Positions 6,778 through 13,550 of a stretch of DNA of 13,550 bases are shown one piece after another (positions within the stretch are counted from its first letter, which is position 1; every line of letters begins with the position of its first letter). Source of the stretch: an uncultured Chryseolinea sp. (lineage in GTDB: Bacteria; Bacteroidota; Bacteroidia; Cytophagales; Cyclobacteriaceae). A program made the translations under genes and the position numbers. The notes under the pieces were generated by a model that did no database searches, was not told the DNA's origin, and was given only the letters and a program-made list of their open reading frames with translations. The stretch is from contig CAMLER010000060.1 in assembly GCA_946478915.1 (NCBI GenBank), positions 1 to 13,550 of the forward strand, in the 5' to 3' direction.

Positions 6778-7899
6778 TTAGATACTGCGAAGCGCTTCTC
6801 TAAACTTGGTCTTATAGGTTTTGATCAATCGGGTTTTTGCGAAAAATGGTATCACGGCTAGAATCAAACTAAGGCCCGCTCCCATGAATGTGTACGTTGC
6901 ATCTGTAAAAAATGCACCTGATGAATAAATCATAAGAATGGTGAGCACCGAAAATGGGAGCGAACAGGCCAGAATATTCATGGCAAATTCAAGGTCAAAC
7001 ACTTTATTTTTTGTTTGAGCGTCGGCTCTACCTTCCAGCTCACTAACGGCCGCCATATGTGCAAATGGCCAAAAGCTGCAGGCACTCTGCGGAAACACAA
7101 CAATGAGTAGTGTGATCTCCCAACTTTGCGGGGGCAAGAGTAAGATTAAGATGCTACTTAATAGAAACGCCATACCGGACCGAAAAAAAAGTAACGATAA
7201 AATCGCTACTGCTTGTTGACGGGTCAACTTCATTGAAATACCGATAAATAGCAACACCATCGGAGTCATCATCACACTGAGCCTATCCACGTTCATGGTA
7301 ATGATTCCAGGTAGCGACTCAAAGTTCAACCCAAGGGCAAGCATTATTATTGCAGTTACGATAACCATGTTTACGGGCTCTTCAACAAGTGCCTTTAACA
7401 GATCTTTGATCTTGGATTTCTCTGAATCATCATGTATAGCCCTACTTTTGAAATACCATTTCATGGCGACCAGATAAGCAATGATCAGAACAAATACCTT
7501 ATTCCCTATATCACCGAGCGCTGCCATTGCAAAGGGTAGTTCGCCACTATACTCGAGAATAAAAGGAAAGCAAGAAAGCCCCGGTGCCAGCGATGGCATC
7601 AACAAGGTAGCCGCACGGTATTGGGATGGCGGTGTATCAAAGAGGGATTGAAGCGGAAGTTTGTCTACCAGCAGAAAAAGAACGAGGTTGAATCCCAAGG
7701 CAAGCAAGGGGATAAAAATCATGGTTGGCTCAAACTCAATTTTGAGCAATGCTATGAATATGGTTGCCGGAAGAGCAAGGCTTAGAATAATAGTTTTAAT
7801 TCCTTCCTTTTGTTCCTTACTCTTGATTTTGTTTCGGAGTAGAAATCCGATCACAATCATCAGGAATAAGGATAGCGTTTTTATGATTGCAGAATTCAT
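6778..7899 (-). CDS. AEC-type (auxin efflux carrier family) membrane permease
   Basis: This 373-residue protein is very hydrophobic, with about ten membrane segments. The first is MNSAIIKTLSLFLMIVIGFL (1-20). The second carries LSLALPATIFIALL (39-52), where the LPA segment resembles the first half of AEC carriers. Two halves of about five segments are separated by a charged stretch near 150-170 (FKSRAIHDDSEKSKIKD), the AEC layout. AEC members move organic acids, amino-acid-like compounds or auxins across the inner membrane; the substrate here cannot be read. It is the last gene of the SusCD operon, 122 nt after the aminotransferase, and the spacer holds a hairpin. Hydrophobicity and topology are clear; the family call is by eye and moderately sure. 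Another bile acid/sodium symporter-like fold is the main alternative. Confidence 0.7.
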   Translation of the reverse strand: MNSAIIKTLSLFLMIVIGFLLRNKIKSKEQKEGIKTIILSLALPATIFIALLKIEFEPTMIFIPLLALGFNLVLFLLVDKLPLQSLFDTPPSQYRAATLLMPSLAPGLSCFPFILEYSGELPFAMAALGDIGNKVFVLIIAYLVAMKWYFKSRAIHDDSEKSKIKDLLKALVEEPVNMVIVTAIIMLALGLNFESLPGIITMNVDRLSVMMTPMVLLFIGISMKLTRQQAVAILSLLFFRSGMAFLLSSILILLLPPQSWEITLLIVVFPQSACSFWPFAHMAAVSELEGRADAQTKNKVFDLEFAMNILACSLPFSVLTILMIYSSGAFFTDATYTFMGAGLSLILAVIPFFAKTRLIKTYKTKFREALRSI

Positions 7900-7941
7900 G
7901 TAGGTTAAAAAAATTCAGGTTATCATTGGATTTTTTGCATA

Positions 7942-7987
7942 GCAATGCCAAGGACGCCAGCCGGAGAACTGACGCCTTGTTCACTGC
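7942..7987 (-). ncRNA. Intercistronic hairpin 2 (between aminotransferase and permease genes)
   Basis: Arms 7942-7960 and 7969-7987 form about 17 bp around an 8-nt loop. There is one bulge at 7954 and a small internal loop (7948 against 7980-7981). Two positions (7957/7972 and 7945/7984) are A/C mismatches on the plus strand but G-U pairs in RNA made from the minus strand, the operon direction. No T-tract follows in that direction; instead AAAAAATC follows at 7936-7929. It is probably an mRNA-processing, stability or partial-termination element. It ends 42 nt before the permease ATG. Confidence 0.7.
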
Positions 7988-8021
7988 AAACTTTTCAGGG
8001 TACCTGACTGTGTATTTCTAG

Positions 8022-9212
8022 TTATGCGATTTGAAGAAACGCTTCTTCAAAAGCCTTCATCTCATCCATTAATCCTATGCTTACGCGGCACCAGTTCTTA
8101 TCGCTAAACTTCCAAAAGCGCACGCTTACACCTCTTGCCATCATCTCCTCAACAAATTTTTTTCCTTCGGTTTTGATGGGAAACAAAACAAAATTTGTGT
8201 CCGAAGGAATATATTCATACCCCTGCTTGCGGAGAATCTTGTATAAATACTCTTTTGATTCGTTCGTCTTTTTCAAAGCTTCCTGCAAAAACTCCGAATC
8301 CTGGTAACAGGCTAGTGCGGCACTTCCGGAAGTTGCTGAAATTGATCGACCGCCCTTGGAATAAGGCTTCAGTGCTTCGAGCATGGGTGTTTGTGCAACC
8401 ATGTAACCAACCCTCAGTCCGGCAAATCCATATAACTTTGAAAACGTGCGTGCAACCATCACGTTATGTCCTTTTCGCACGCATTCCATTACCGAAGCTT
8501 CCTTCGGATTGGCCATATAGTCGATGTAGGCCTCGTCTACAAAAACCGGCACCTTCTTTGAAACTCTTTCACAAAAAGACTTCAGCTCAGCAGCATCTAC
8601 AGTTGTACCTGTCGGATTGTTAGGGTTACAAACGTACATCAGCACGGTTTTGTCATCAATAGCCTTTTCCATTGCCTTCAGGTCCAATTTATAGTCAGCG
8701 GTAAGCGGTACTTGCTTCCACTCGGTATTGAAATATTCGGTCATATCGTTGGGAATATTTCCATAGGTAGGATCACCACTAATGAGGTTACCACCTTTTT
8801 TACCAAAGTACGCCACCGCTGCCTGGAGCAATGGGCCGGAGCCAGCACCAAGCATCACATTTTCCACACTGAGTCCCTCATAGGTCGCAATATTTTCAGA
8901 TAGTGTCTGCAGTGTGCGCATCGGATATTGATAACTCTTGTCTATCGCCTCGACAAGCGCCTTCTTCGCTTTTGCAGATGGGCCGAATGGATTCTCGTTA
9001 GCGGAGAGACGTGCCTTCAAGTCGACCATGCTTTGCCGGCGAATCATTTCGCCTGACATGGTTTCGGTAGTGCTCACATACTTCTGTAAAGATGTCGGGG
9101 CCTTGCCGAAGGCGTTGCTAAGGCTACCTGAAATAATTGTGAAAGATCCTGTAGCGAGTACGCTGCTTTTGATCCATTGACGTCGGTTGATTGTGTTGCT
9201 TGTCATTTTCAT
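8022..9212 (-). CDS. Tat-exported HisC-like PLP aminotransferase (fold-type I, class I/II)
   Basis: This 396-residue enzyme resembles histidinol-phosphate aminotransferases: it should swap an amino group between an amine or amino acid and a keto acid using pyridoxal phosphate. Seen motifs: RLSANENPFGPS (68-79), NPNNPTG (196-202), VDEAY (225-229), FSK with the PLP lysine Lys259, GLRVGY (265-270), and the carboxylate-binding Arg376 in CRVSIG. NRRQWIKSS (9-17) followed by a hydrophobic run to about 32 is a twin-arginine signal, so the PLP-loaded enzyme should be exported folded to the periplasm. This is unusual for HisC, which is normally cytoplasmic, and no other histidine gene is nearby. ATG 9212 is taken; ATG 9206 is equally possible. 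Its place in a SusCD operon suggests it handles an imported amino compound. The true substrate is unknown. Confidence 0.88.
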   Translation of the reverse strand: MKMTSNTINRRQWIKSSVLATGSFTIISGSLSNAFGKAPTSLQKYVSTTETMSGEMIRRQSMVDLKARLSANENPFGPSAKAKKALVEAIDKSYQYPMRTLQTLSENIATYEGLSVENVMLGAGSGPLLQAAVAYFGKKGGNLISGDPTYGNIPNDMTEYFNTEWKQVPLTADYKLDLKAMEKAIDDKTVLMYVCNPNNPTGTTVDAAELKSFCERVSKKVPVFVDEAYIDYMANPKEASVMECVRKGHNVMVARTFSKLYGFAGLRVGYMVAQTPMLEALKPYSKGGRSISATSGSAALACYQDSEFLQEALKKTNESKEYLYKILRKQGYEYIPSDTNFVLFPIKTEGKKFVEEMMARGVSVRFWKFSDKNWCRVSIGLMDEMKAFEEAFLQIA

Positions 9213-9256
9213 AGGTGTTTAAGGTGGAGCAATTTTTTTTTATGATTTTTTAACAG

Positions 9257-9315
9257 TGCAACAAAATGATCTTCCGCTCACGGGTTAGGTAGAAGCGAAA
9301 AGACCATTTGTTGCA
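9257..9315 (-). ncRNA. Intercistronic hairpin 1 (between small lipoprotein and aminotransferase genes)
   Basis: Two 21-nt arms, 9257-9277 and 9295-9315, pair around a 17-nt loop. In minus-strand RNA about 20 of 21 positions pair, with one bulged U on each side and two G-U wobbles. On the plus strand both wobble positions are A/C mismatches. No T-tract follows in the operon direction. The next bases include AAAAAATC, as after hairpin 2. It ends 44 nt before the aminotransferase ATG. It is likely a processing or stability element or a block to full read-through; the function is inferred. Confidence 0.72.
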
Positions 9316-9336
9316 ATTTCTTTGTGTCACACATTT

Positions 9337-9723
9337 TTATTTGAGAAATCTGAAGGCTATCCCTTTGTATTCACCAGCGAACTCCTTAGGCTTCGCATCG
9401 GTATAAGCAACTAAAAAACTACCATCGACATCCGTAGTAAAAACACCCATCGAACCGGTTGAAGCGAACACTTCGACTTGAAGATTTGCAAGGGGAATTG
9501 AATCTGTTCCGACGGTGTGATCGAGAATGCCACTCTTGTCGAGCTCAAAGAAATATGCAGTCATTTCGCCTGGGCTATCCTTCAGCTCCAGGAGCACGGG
9601 AGAAGCTACTTTGTTAACAGCCATATCGGATTCGTCCTCACAGCTGGAAAGCGTTATTATAATCATCACTACGAGCATTGCTATTAAGCAATTCGATCTT
9701 ATTGATATCATTTTGTCTTTCAT
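9337..9723 (-). CDS. Small lipoprotein of the SusCD operon, probably surface exposed (unknown function)
   Basis: I do not recognise the family. The ATG at 9723 is chosen, giving 128 residues. A longer frame would need a TTG at 9747 that overlaps the SusD stop. The signal peptide runs MKDKMISIRS then LIAMLVVMIIITLSSC, with the lipobox LSSC ending at Cys28. The residues after it, EDESD, form an acidic patch like the lipoprotein export signal that sends Bacteroidota lipoproteins to the cell surface. The mature part is about 100 residues, has no cysteine after Cys28 and seems rich in beta strand. It contains DVDGSFLVAYTDAKPKEFAG, reminiscent of a carboxypeptidase-regulatory or immunoglobulin-like strand turn. 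It starts 13 nt after SusD and occupies the place taken by SusE/SusF-like accessory lipoproteins in glycan loci. A ligand-binding accessory role is inferred. Confidence 0.75.
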   Translation of the reverse strand: MKDKMISIRSNCLIAMLVVMIIITLSSCEDESDMAVNKVASPVLLELKDSPGEMTAYFFELDKSGILDHTVGTDSIPLANLQVEVFASTGSMGVFTTDVDGSFLVAYTDAKPKEFAGEYKGIAFRFLK

Positions 9724-9736
9724 GATAAAGTCATTT

Positions 9737-11209
9737 TTAGTTTTCAATCCACCATAGTTTTGTTTTCATGTCATCGGGACCGTCGTTTAGATCAACGGAC
9801 TGAGCCACCTTTGCTGCATTCAGTGAATATTCCGTCGATGGATACATCAACCGGGTCGGCATCACGCCATCGTTTTGAAATTTTGCCTGGGGGTCGGGAG
9901 CAGGCATGATTGGAAACCCAGTACGTCTAAGCTCGGTCCATGCTTCAATGCCTTCTCCGAATAACGCAATCCATTTTTGCGTCATGATATTTTCTTTCGA
10001 GACTGTCCCCAATTGCTCTATGTAACCGTCTGGCACGGTTAATCCGTATTGGCCAAAGGCAGCAGTTATGCCCTCGCTGAACAATTGCGCTGCATCTGCG
10101 GAAATATCTCCATCAAAAGCAGCTTCGGCTTTGATAAACAATAGTTCTGCGTGACTCATTAATACCGCTGGTGATGTAGCCTGAGCAAAACGCTGTGGAT
10201 TGATAACTGCGCTGTAACCAAGAAATTTTGTGGCAATTTCACCAGGCAGTCCGTTGGGATGACCAGAAATGACACCCGAGGCAAGACTTCCCGCGACAGC
10301 GTACACTTCAAGCCGAGGGTCATTCAGGCTTTTTAGTTTATCAACAAATGTGCTACTGATGTTCCAGTCTGTCCGTCCCTGTTGAATGAGTATATCGTGC
10401 CATGGATTATTTGTCGGGACTGCGCCATATTTAAGTTGAGCGATGTCCTCCTTGCTGTCAATCATCGGATACGTGGAGGGATCCTCGATCATCGCTTGCA
10501 TCTCAGCACCCGATGAGCTCACCCGATGAGCCTGCCGATTCAACAACTTAAAGCGAAGGGAATTGAAAAACTTCTTCCATAGCAGTATGTTGCCGTTGAA
10601 CATAATGTCGCCTTTCACGGAAGGGCCCGAAGGATTAAGCATTTGATTCGCAATCTTTAATTCTTCAATCAAACTTGCGTAAATGGTTTCCTGCGAATCA
10701 TAATCCGGAGAAAAGACTGGCTCCCCTGCAGTGCCTGACAATGCGGAGGTGTAAGGGATCGCTCCCCAAATGTCAGTCACCAGGGAGAACGACCAGGCTC
10801 GCATTCCCCGGCCAATTCCCTCGTAATTCGGGTTCGGTGTTTTCGAATCGGGACCGGAATTGTTTATGATCTTCTGATAGTTGATGAGTCCCTCTGCATA
10901 AAACACCTCCCAATTCTTAATATTAACAGAAGGTTGAACATTGTAGTTGTCACCCTCATTCTCGTAAATATTACGCGTTAGATATCCTGCCCAAGACATC
11001 GCATGATCAAAGTTGATCCTTTCATTTCTGGCCTTATTTCCCCAATAATTGTCAATTGAGACTTGCAACGCATGGGGTAACAGGTATTGTGGACTTACTT
11101 CCAATGGCTTGTTTGGATTTTTGTTCATCTCCTCAAAATCATTCGTGCAAGAACCCAGCATCAGAACCAGAAGTATGGTGATCACATAAGGCTTTATGAT
11201 TGATTTCAT
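9737..11209 (-). CDS. SusD/RagB-type outer-membrane lipoprotein (SusD-like_2 group)
   Basis: This 490-residue lipoprotein is the partner of SusC: it closes over the transporter as a ligand-binding lid at the cell surface. The signal peptide ends in the lipobox LGSC (18-21), followed by TNDFEEMNKNPNKPLEV, typical of the SusD-like_2 subgroup. Family landmarks are EGIGRGMRAWSFSLVTDIWGAIPY (around 130-153), SHAELLFIKAEAAF in the C-terminal half, and QKWIALFGEGIEAWTELRRTGFP, followed by the usual trailing loop. It starts 11 nt after the SusC stop, so the two are translationally coupled or at least co-transcribed. SusD-like_2 proteins are often found in loci with no glycoside hydrolase. That fits this operon, which carries an aminotransferase instead. 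The ligand is not evident. Confidence 0.95.
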   Translation of the reverse strand: MKSIIKPYVITILLVLMLGSCTNDFEEMNKNPNKPLEVSPQYLLPHALQVSIDNYWGNKARNERINFDHAMSWAGYLTRNIYENEGDNYNVQPSVNIKNWEVFYAEGLINYQKIINNSGPDSKTPNPNYEGIGRGMRAWSFSLVTDIWGAIPYTSALSGTAGEPVFSPDYDSQETIYASLIEELKIANQMLNPSGPSVKGDIMFNGNILLWKKFFNSLRFKLLNRQAHRVSSSGAEMQAMIEDPSTYPMIDSKEDIAQLKYGAVPTNNPWHDILIQQGRTDWNISSTFVDKLKSLNDPRLEVYAVAGSLASGVISGHPNGLPGEIATKFLGYSAVINPQRFAQATSPAVLMSHAELLFIKAEAAFDGDISADAAQLFSEGITAAFGQYGLTVPDGYIEQLGTVSKENIMTQKWIALFGEGIEAWTELRRTGFPIMPAPDPQAKFQNDGVMPTRLMYPSTEYSLNAAKVAQSVDLNDGPDDMKTKLWWIEN

Positions 11210-11220
11210 TAGGTGTCGAT

Positions 11221-13550
11221 TTAAAATTTCACATTAAGACTAAACCCGATACTTCTTGTGCTTGGTAATTGACCACTGTTGAAACCCAAATCAGCACTGC
11301 TGATTTCCGGATCGATGTGTCGCGCGTTCTTGTGAAAGATGGCAAGGTTTCGCCCGATGGCGGATACGCTTACCGATTGAAGGAAGTTTCTTTCAAACCA
11401 TTTGTCGGGTAGCCTGTACGTGATACTAGCTTCGCGGAATTTGATATAGCTACCATCCATAACAGCAGCTTCGTGATATTGCCTCCCGCTGTAATACGTC
11501 ATGAATGTTCGCGTCGACGCTACGATGTCGTTGGGCACATAGTTCGGTGATTCGGCAGATCCAATATTCTTGACGCCAACACCAATTACCCCTTCTTCCC
11601 TGCCTTCAAGACTTTCTTCCAGAATACCGTTCTGTCTGCCGAGGCTACTGCCCATATCGTAGATATCGCCACCTTTCTTGATATCAATAAGACCGGAAAT
11701 AGTCAGACCTTTAAAGCTTATGGAATTCATAATTCCCCCGGTCCAATCAGGTGTGATGTTGCCGATGACGTGTTGCCCTGGCAAGTTGTAAGGATATCCG
11801 TTTCTAAAGATGAGCTGCCCATCATCGGTACGTGCGAACTTGTTGCCATACAAATTTCCATACGATTGACCTACCCGCGCCTCAAGCGATGCGCCACGCT
11901 GCGTCCACAAGATCAGCGAATTCAGTCCGGGAGCAAGTTCCACTACTTCATTCCTATTTCGCGCGAAGTTTAAACTGGCATCCCAGGTAAGACCGCTGGA
12001 CAATTTTACTATTGTTCCGCTTAGCGAGATCTCCACTCCTTTGTTAGTGATCTCACCCGCATTAAGAATTCTTCCCGTATATCCGGCACTTCTGGAAATG
12101 TCTACCGCAAGAATCTGATCCCGCGTTGATTGCTCGTAGTAAGTGACATCCAACCCAATTCTTCCGTTCAAAAAGCGGACATCCGCACCAACCTCTATGC
12201 CCGTCGTTATTTCCGGTTTTAATTGTGAATTGGCGATCTGGGAACTTTCCGAGAATTTCGGAACGCTTCCGTTCCAAAGTCCCTTTGGCGTATACACCTG
12301 CTGCAGCTGGTATGGTGCGCCATCACTGCCCACCTGAGCCCAGCTGGCGCGAAGCTTCATAAACGAGAGTGCACCGTTAAACATTGACGGTACCATGTCA
12401 GACACTACAACGCTAAGCGCTGCAGAAGGATAAAAGAATGAATTGTTTTGCTTTGGGAGTGTACTCGACCAGTCATTCCGGCCCGTAAGGTCAAGGAATA
12501 GAATGTTTTTATATCCTATGGTAACAGCGCCAAACAAGCTGTTCATTTCTGATTCAGCAATGGCGCTCTCATTGAGATTTGGGCTTGCATTGTTGCCAAG
12601 GTTATAAACGCGATCAATGGTCAATTCATTTACCCGGGCGTAGTTGCTCTTGAAATAGTTTTTTCTATTGATTCCACCAACTTGAGCGACGAGTGAAAAT
12701 TCCTTGAACTGCTTGTCGGCTTTGATAATAAAATCGGAGTTTGTTTCCTGGTTTCGGAGAACTTCCTCGCTATAACGGCCAGCGCGGAATGAACCGCCCT
12801 TTGTACGAGCGAAACGATCTACAATGATCCGTGTATCCGACCAAACATCTGTTCCTGATCGCGCCAAAACGCTTAGCCAATCCGTTAACTGATAATGAAT
12901 AGCTATATTTCCCAGGAACCGGTCTTTCTCATTTGGCTGTACTAAAACCTCCTGTTCAAAATAAGGATTGGAGAAAAATGTATGCTGCCAGTTGGGAGGT
13001 TCATTATCTCCCGATGGCTGGATATGAACGCTCTCGTAATCGCGGTAGTTTTTTAACTGGTTAAAATTGCTGTGGCGATGATGCCAGACGAAATTACTGG
13101 AACTTGCAAAACCGCGGTTGTCCGAACCCGATTTAACATATTCGCCTCCAACGCTAACCTTTAATTTTTCAGTAAAGTTATATGCCGCGTTAAGCCGAAA
13201 ATTATTCCTGTAAAAATCGTTGTTATGTACAATACCATCCTGTTTCAGCTGACCAACAGAGAATCGAAATGAACCCTGATCATTATTTCCAGTAATGGAT
13301 ACGTTGCTGTTGAATGTTTTGCCAGTTTCCCACCATTGCTCCCAATTATCGGGCTCAGGTACCAACGGAGATGTTTCAGTACCCGACCACCAATGCCTGA
13401 CGAGTCGTCCGTCCATGGGCGAGCCCCAGCTTTCATCCGTCCCATCACTGCCCTTAAATCCATCTACAGTACCACTCCATCCGTCGGAATACCAGGTTAA
13501 GTATCCCGAACCTCCTCCATATACATTTTGGACTTTTGGTTTTACCAAAG
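11221..13550 (-). CDS. SusC/RagA-type TonB-dependent outer-membrane transporter (partial, N-terminus beyond right edge)
   Basis: The visible 775 residues are the beta-barrel of a SusC transporter, which usually has 1000-1100 residues. The signal peptide, the carboxypeptidase-like domain and most or all of the plug lie outside the window, so the promoter is also unseen. The TTG near 13548 is only the first whole codon and not a start. Family marks are NVSITGNNDQGSFRFSVGQL near the barrel start, DWSSTLPKQNNSFFYPSAAL, SFMKLRASWAQVGSDGAPYQ, KPEITTGIEVGADVRFLNGR, and the C-terminal strand ending SIGFSLNVKF, the outer-membrane insertion signal. The protein uses the TonB/ExbB/ExbD proton motive force for uptake. 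An unusually Trp- and Gly-rich stretch opens the visible part (about the first 75 residues), probably an extracellular loop. The ligand is unknown. Confidence 0.96.
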   Translation of the reverse strand, partial: LVKPKVQNVYGGGSGYLTWYSDGWSGTVDGFKGSDGTDESWGSPMDGRLVRHWWSGTETSPLVPEPDNWEQWWETGKTFNSNVSITGNNDQGSFRFSVGQLKQDGIVHNNDFYRNNFRLNAAYNFTEKLKVSVGGEYVKSGSDNRGFASSSNFVWHHRHSNFNQLKNYRDYESVHIQPSGDNEPPNWQHTFFSNPYFEQEVLVQPNEKDRFLGNIAIHYQLTDWLSVLARSGTDVWSDTRIIVDRFARTKGGSFRAGRYSEEVLRNQETNSDFIIKADKQFKEFSLVAQVGGINRKNYFKSNYARVNELTIDRVYNLGNNASPNLNESAIAESEMNSLFGAVTIGYKNILFLDLTGRNDWSSTLPKQNNSFFYPSAALSVVVSDMVPSMFNGALSFMKLRASWAQVGSDGAPYQLQQVYTPKGLWNGSVPKFSESSQIANSQLKPEITTGIEVGADVRFLNGRIGLDVTYYEQSTRDQILAVDISRSAGYTGRILNAGEITNKGVEISLSGTIVKLSSGLTWDASLNFARNRNEVVELAPGLNSLILWTQRGASLEARVGQSYGNLYGNKFARTDDGQLIFRNGYPYNLPGQHVIGNITPDWTGGIMNSISFKGLTISGLIDIKKGGDIYDMGSSLGRQNGILEESLEGREEGVIGVGVKNIGSAESPNYVPNDIVASTRTFMTYYSGRQYHEAAVMDGSYIKFREASITYRLPDKWFERNFLQSVSVSAIGRNLAIFHKNARHIDPEISSADLGFNSGQLPSTRSIGFSLNVKF

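Noticed and set aside
8195..8623. A 142-codon plus-strand frame opposite the aminotransferase
   Set aside because: It is the antisense shadow of the well-supported aminotransferase; no family resemblance and a biased, low-quality composition.
9233..9241. A run of nine T on the plus strand near the aminotransferase start, as a terminator
   Set aside because: In the direction of transcription (minus) it is an A-run, and no plus-strand gene ends here.
1..13550. CRISPR arrays, tRNA or rRNA genes, insertion sequences, toxin-antitoxin or phage genes
   Set aside because: No regularly spaced repeats, tRNA-like folds, transposase motifs or defence-gene motifs were seen on either strand.

Overview
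The window looks like a chromosomal segment of a member of the Bacteroidota, probably a free-living Cytophagales-type bacterium. The evidence is a SusC/SusD outer-membrane uptake pair, a primary-type sigma factor with the Bacteroidota MRQLKI N-terminus and no region 1.1, a promoter matching the Bacteroidota TAnnTTTG element, several lipoproteins, and two enzymes with twin-arginine (Tat) signals. No insertion sequence, phage gene, CRISPR array, tRNA or rRNA was seen.

Left part (1-4805). A lipoprotein with the N-terminal beta-propeller of PVC-type sugar or heme dehydrogenases (minus strand) runs off the left edge. Upstream of it lies a CobW/G3E-type GTPase (minus). Divergent from the GTPase is a Tat-exported glycoside hydrolase of family GH116 (plus).

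Middle part (4806-6759). A 612-bp stretch without a convincing gene carries the promoter and leader of an rpoD-type sigma factor with a GTG start. A cold-shock-domain protein follows. It ends at a strong bidirectional terminator shared with the convergent operon to its right.

Right part (6778-13550). A minus-strand operon reads, in transcription order: SusC-type TonB-dependent transporter (5' end outside the window), SusD-like_2 lipoprotein, a small lipoprotein that is probably surface exposed, a Tat-exported HisC-like PLP aminotransferase, and an AEC-type permease. The first three genes are packed within 11-13 nt of each other. The last two are each preceded by a spacer of nearly equal size (124 and 122 nt), and each spacer holds a long imperfect hairpin. 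All four non-Watson-Crick positions in the two hairpins become G-U pairs only in the operon-direction RNA. This suggests real intercistronic RNA elements that set expression of the aminotransferase and permease relative to susCD.

Inferred working model: SusC/SusD and the small lipoprotein capture a ligand at the surface, the exported aminotransferase acts on it or a derivative in the periplasm, and the AEC permease moves a product across the inner membrane. The substrate cannot be read from the sequence. A SusCD system built around a periplasmic PLP aminotransferase and an AEC carrier, with paired spacer hairpins, is the most unusual assembly here.
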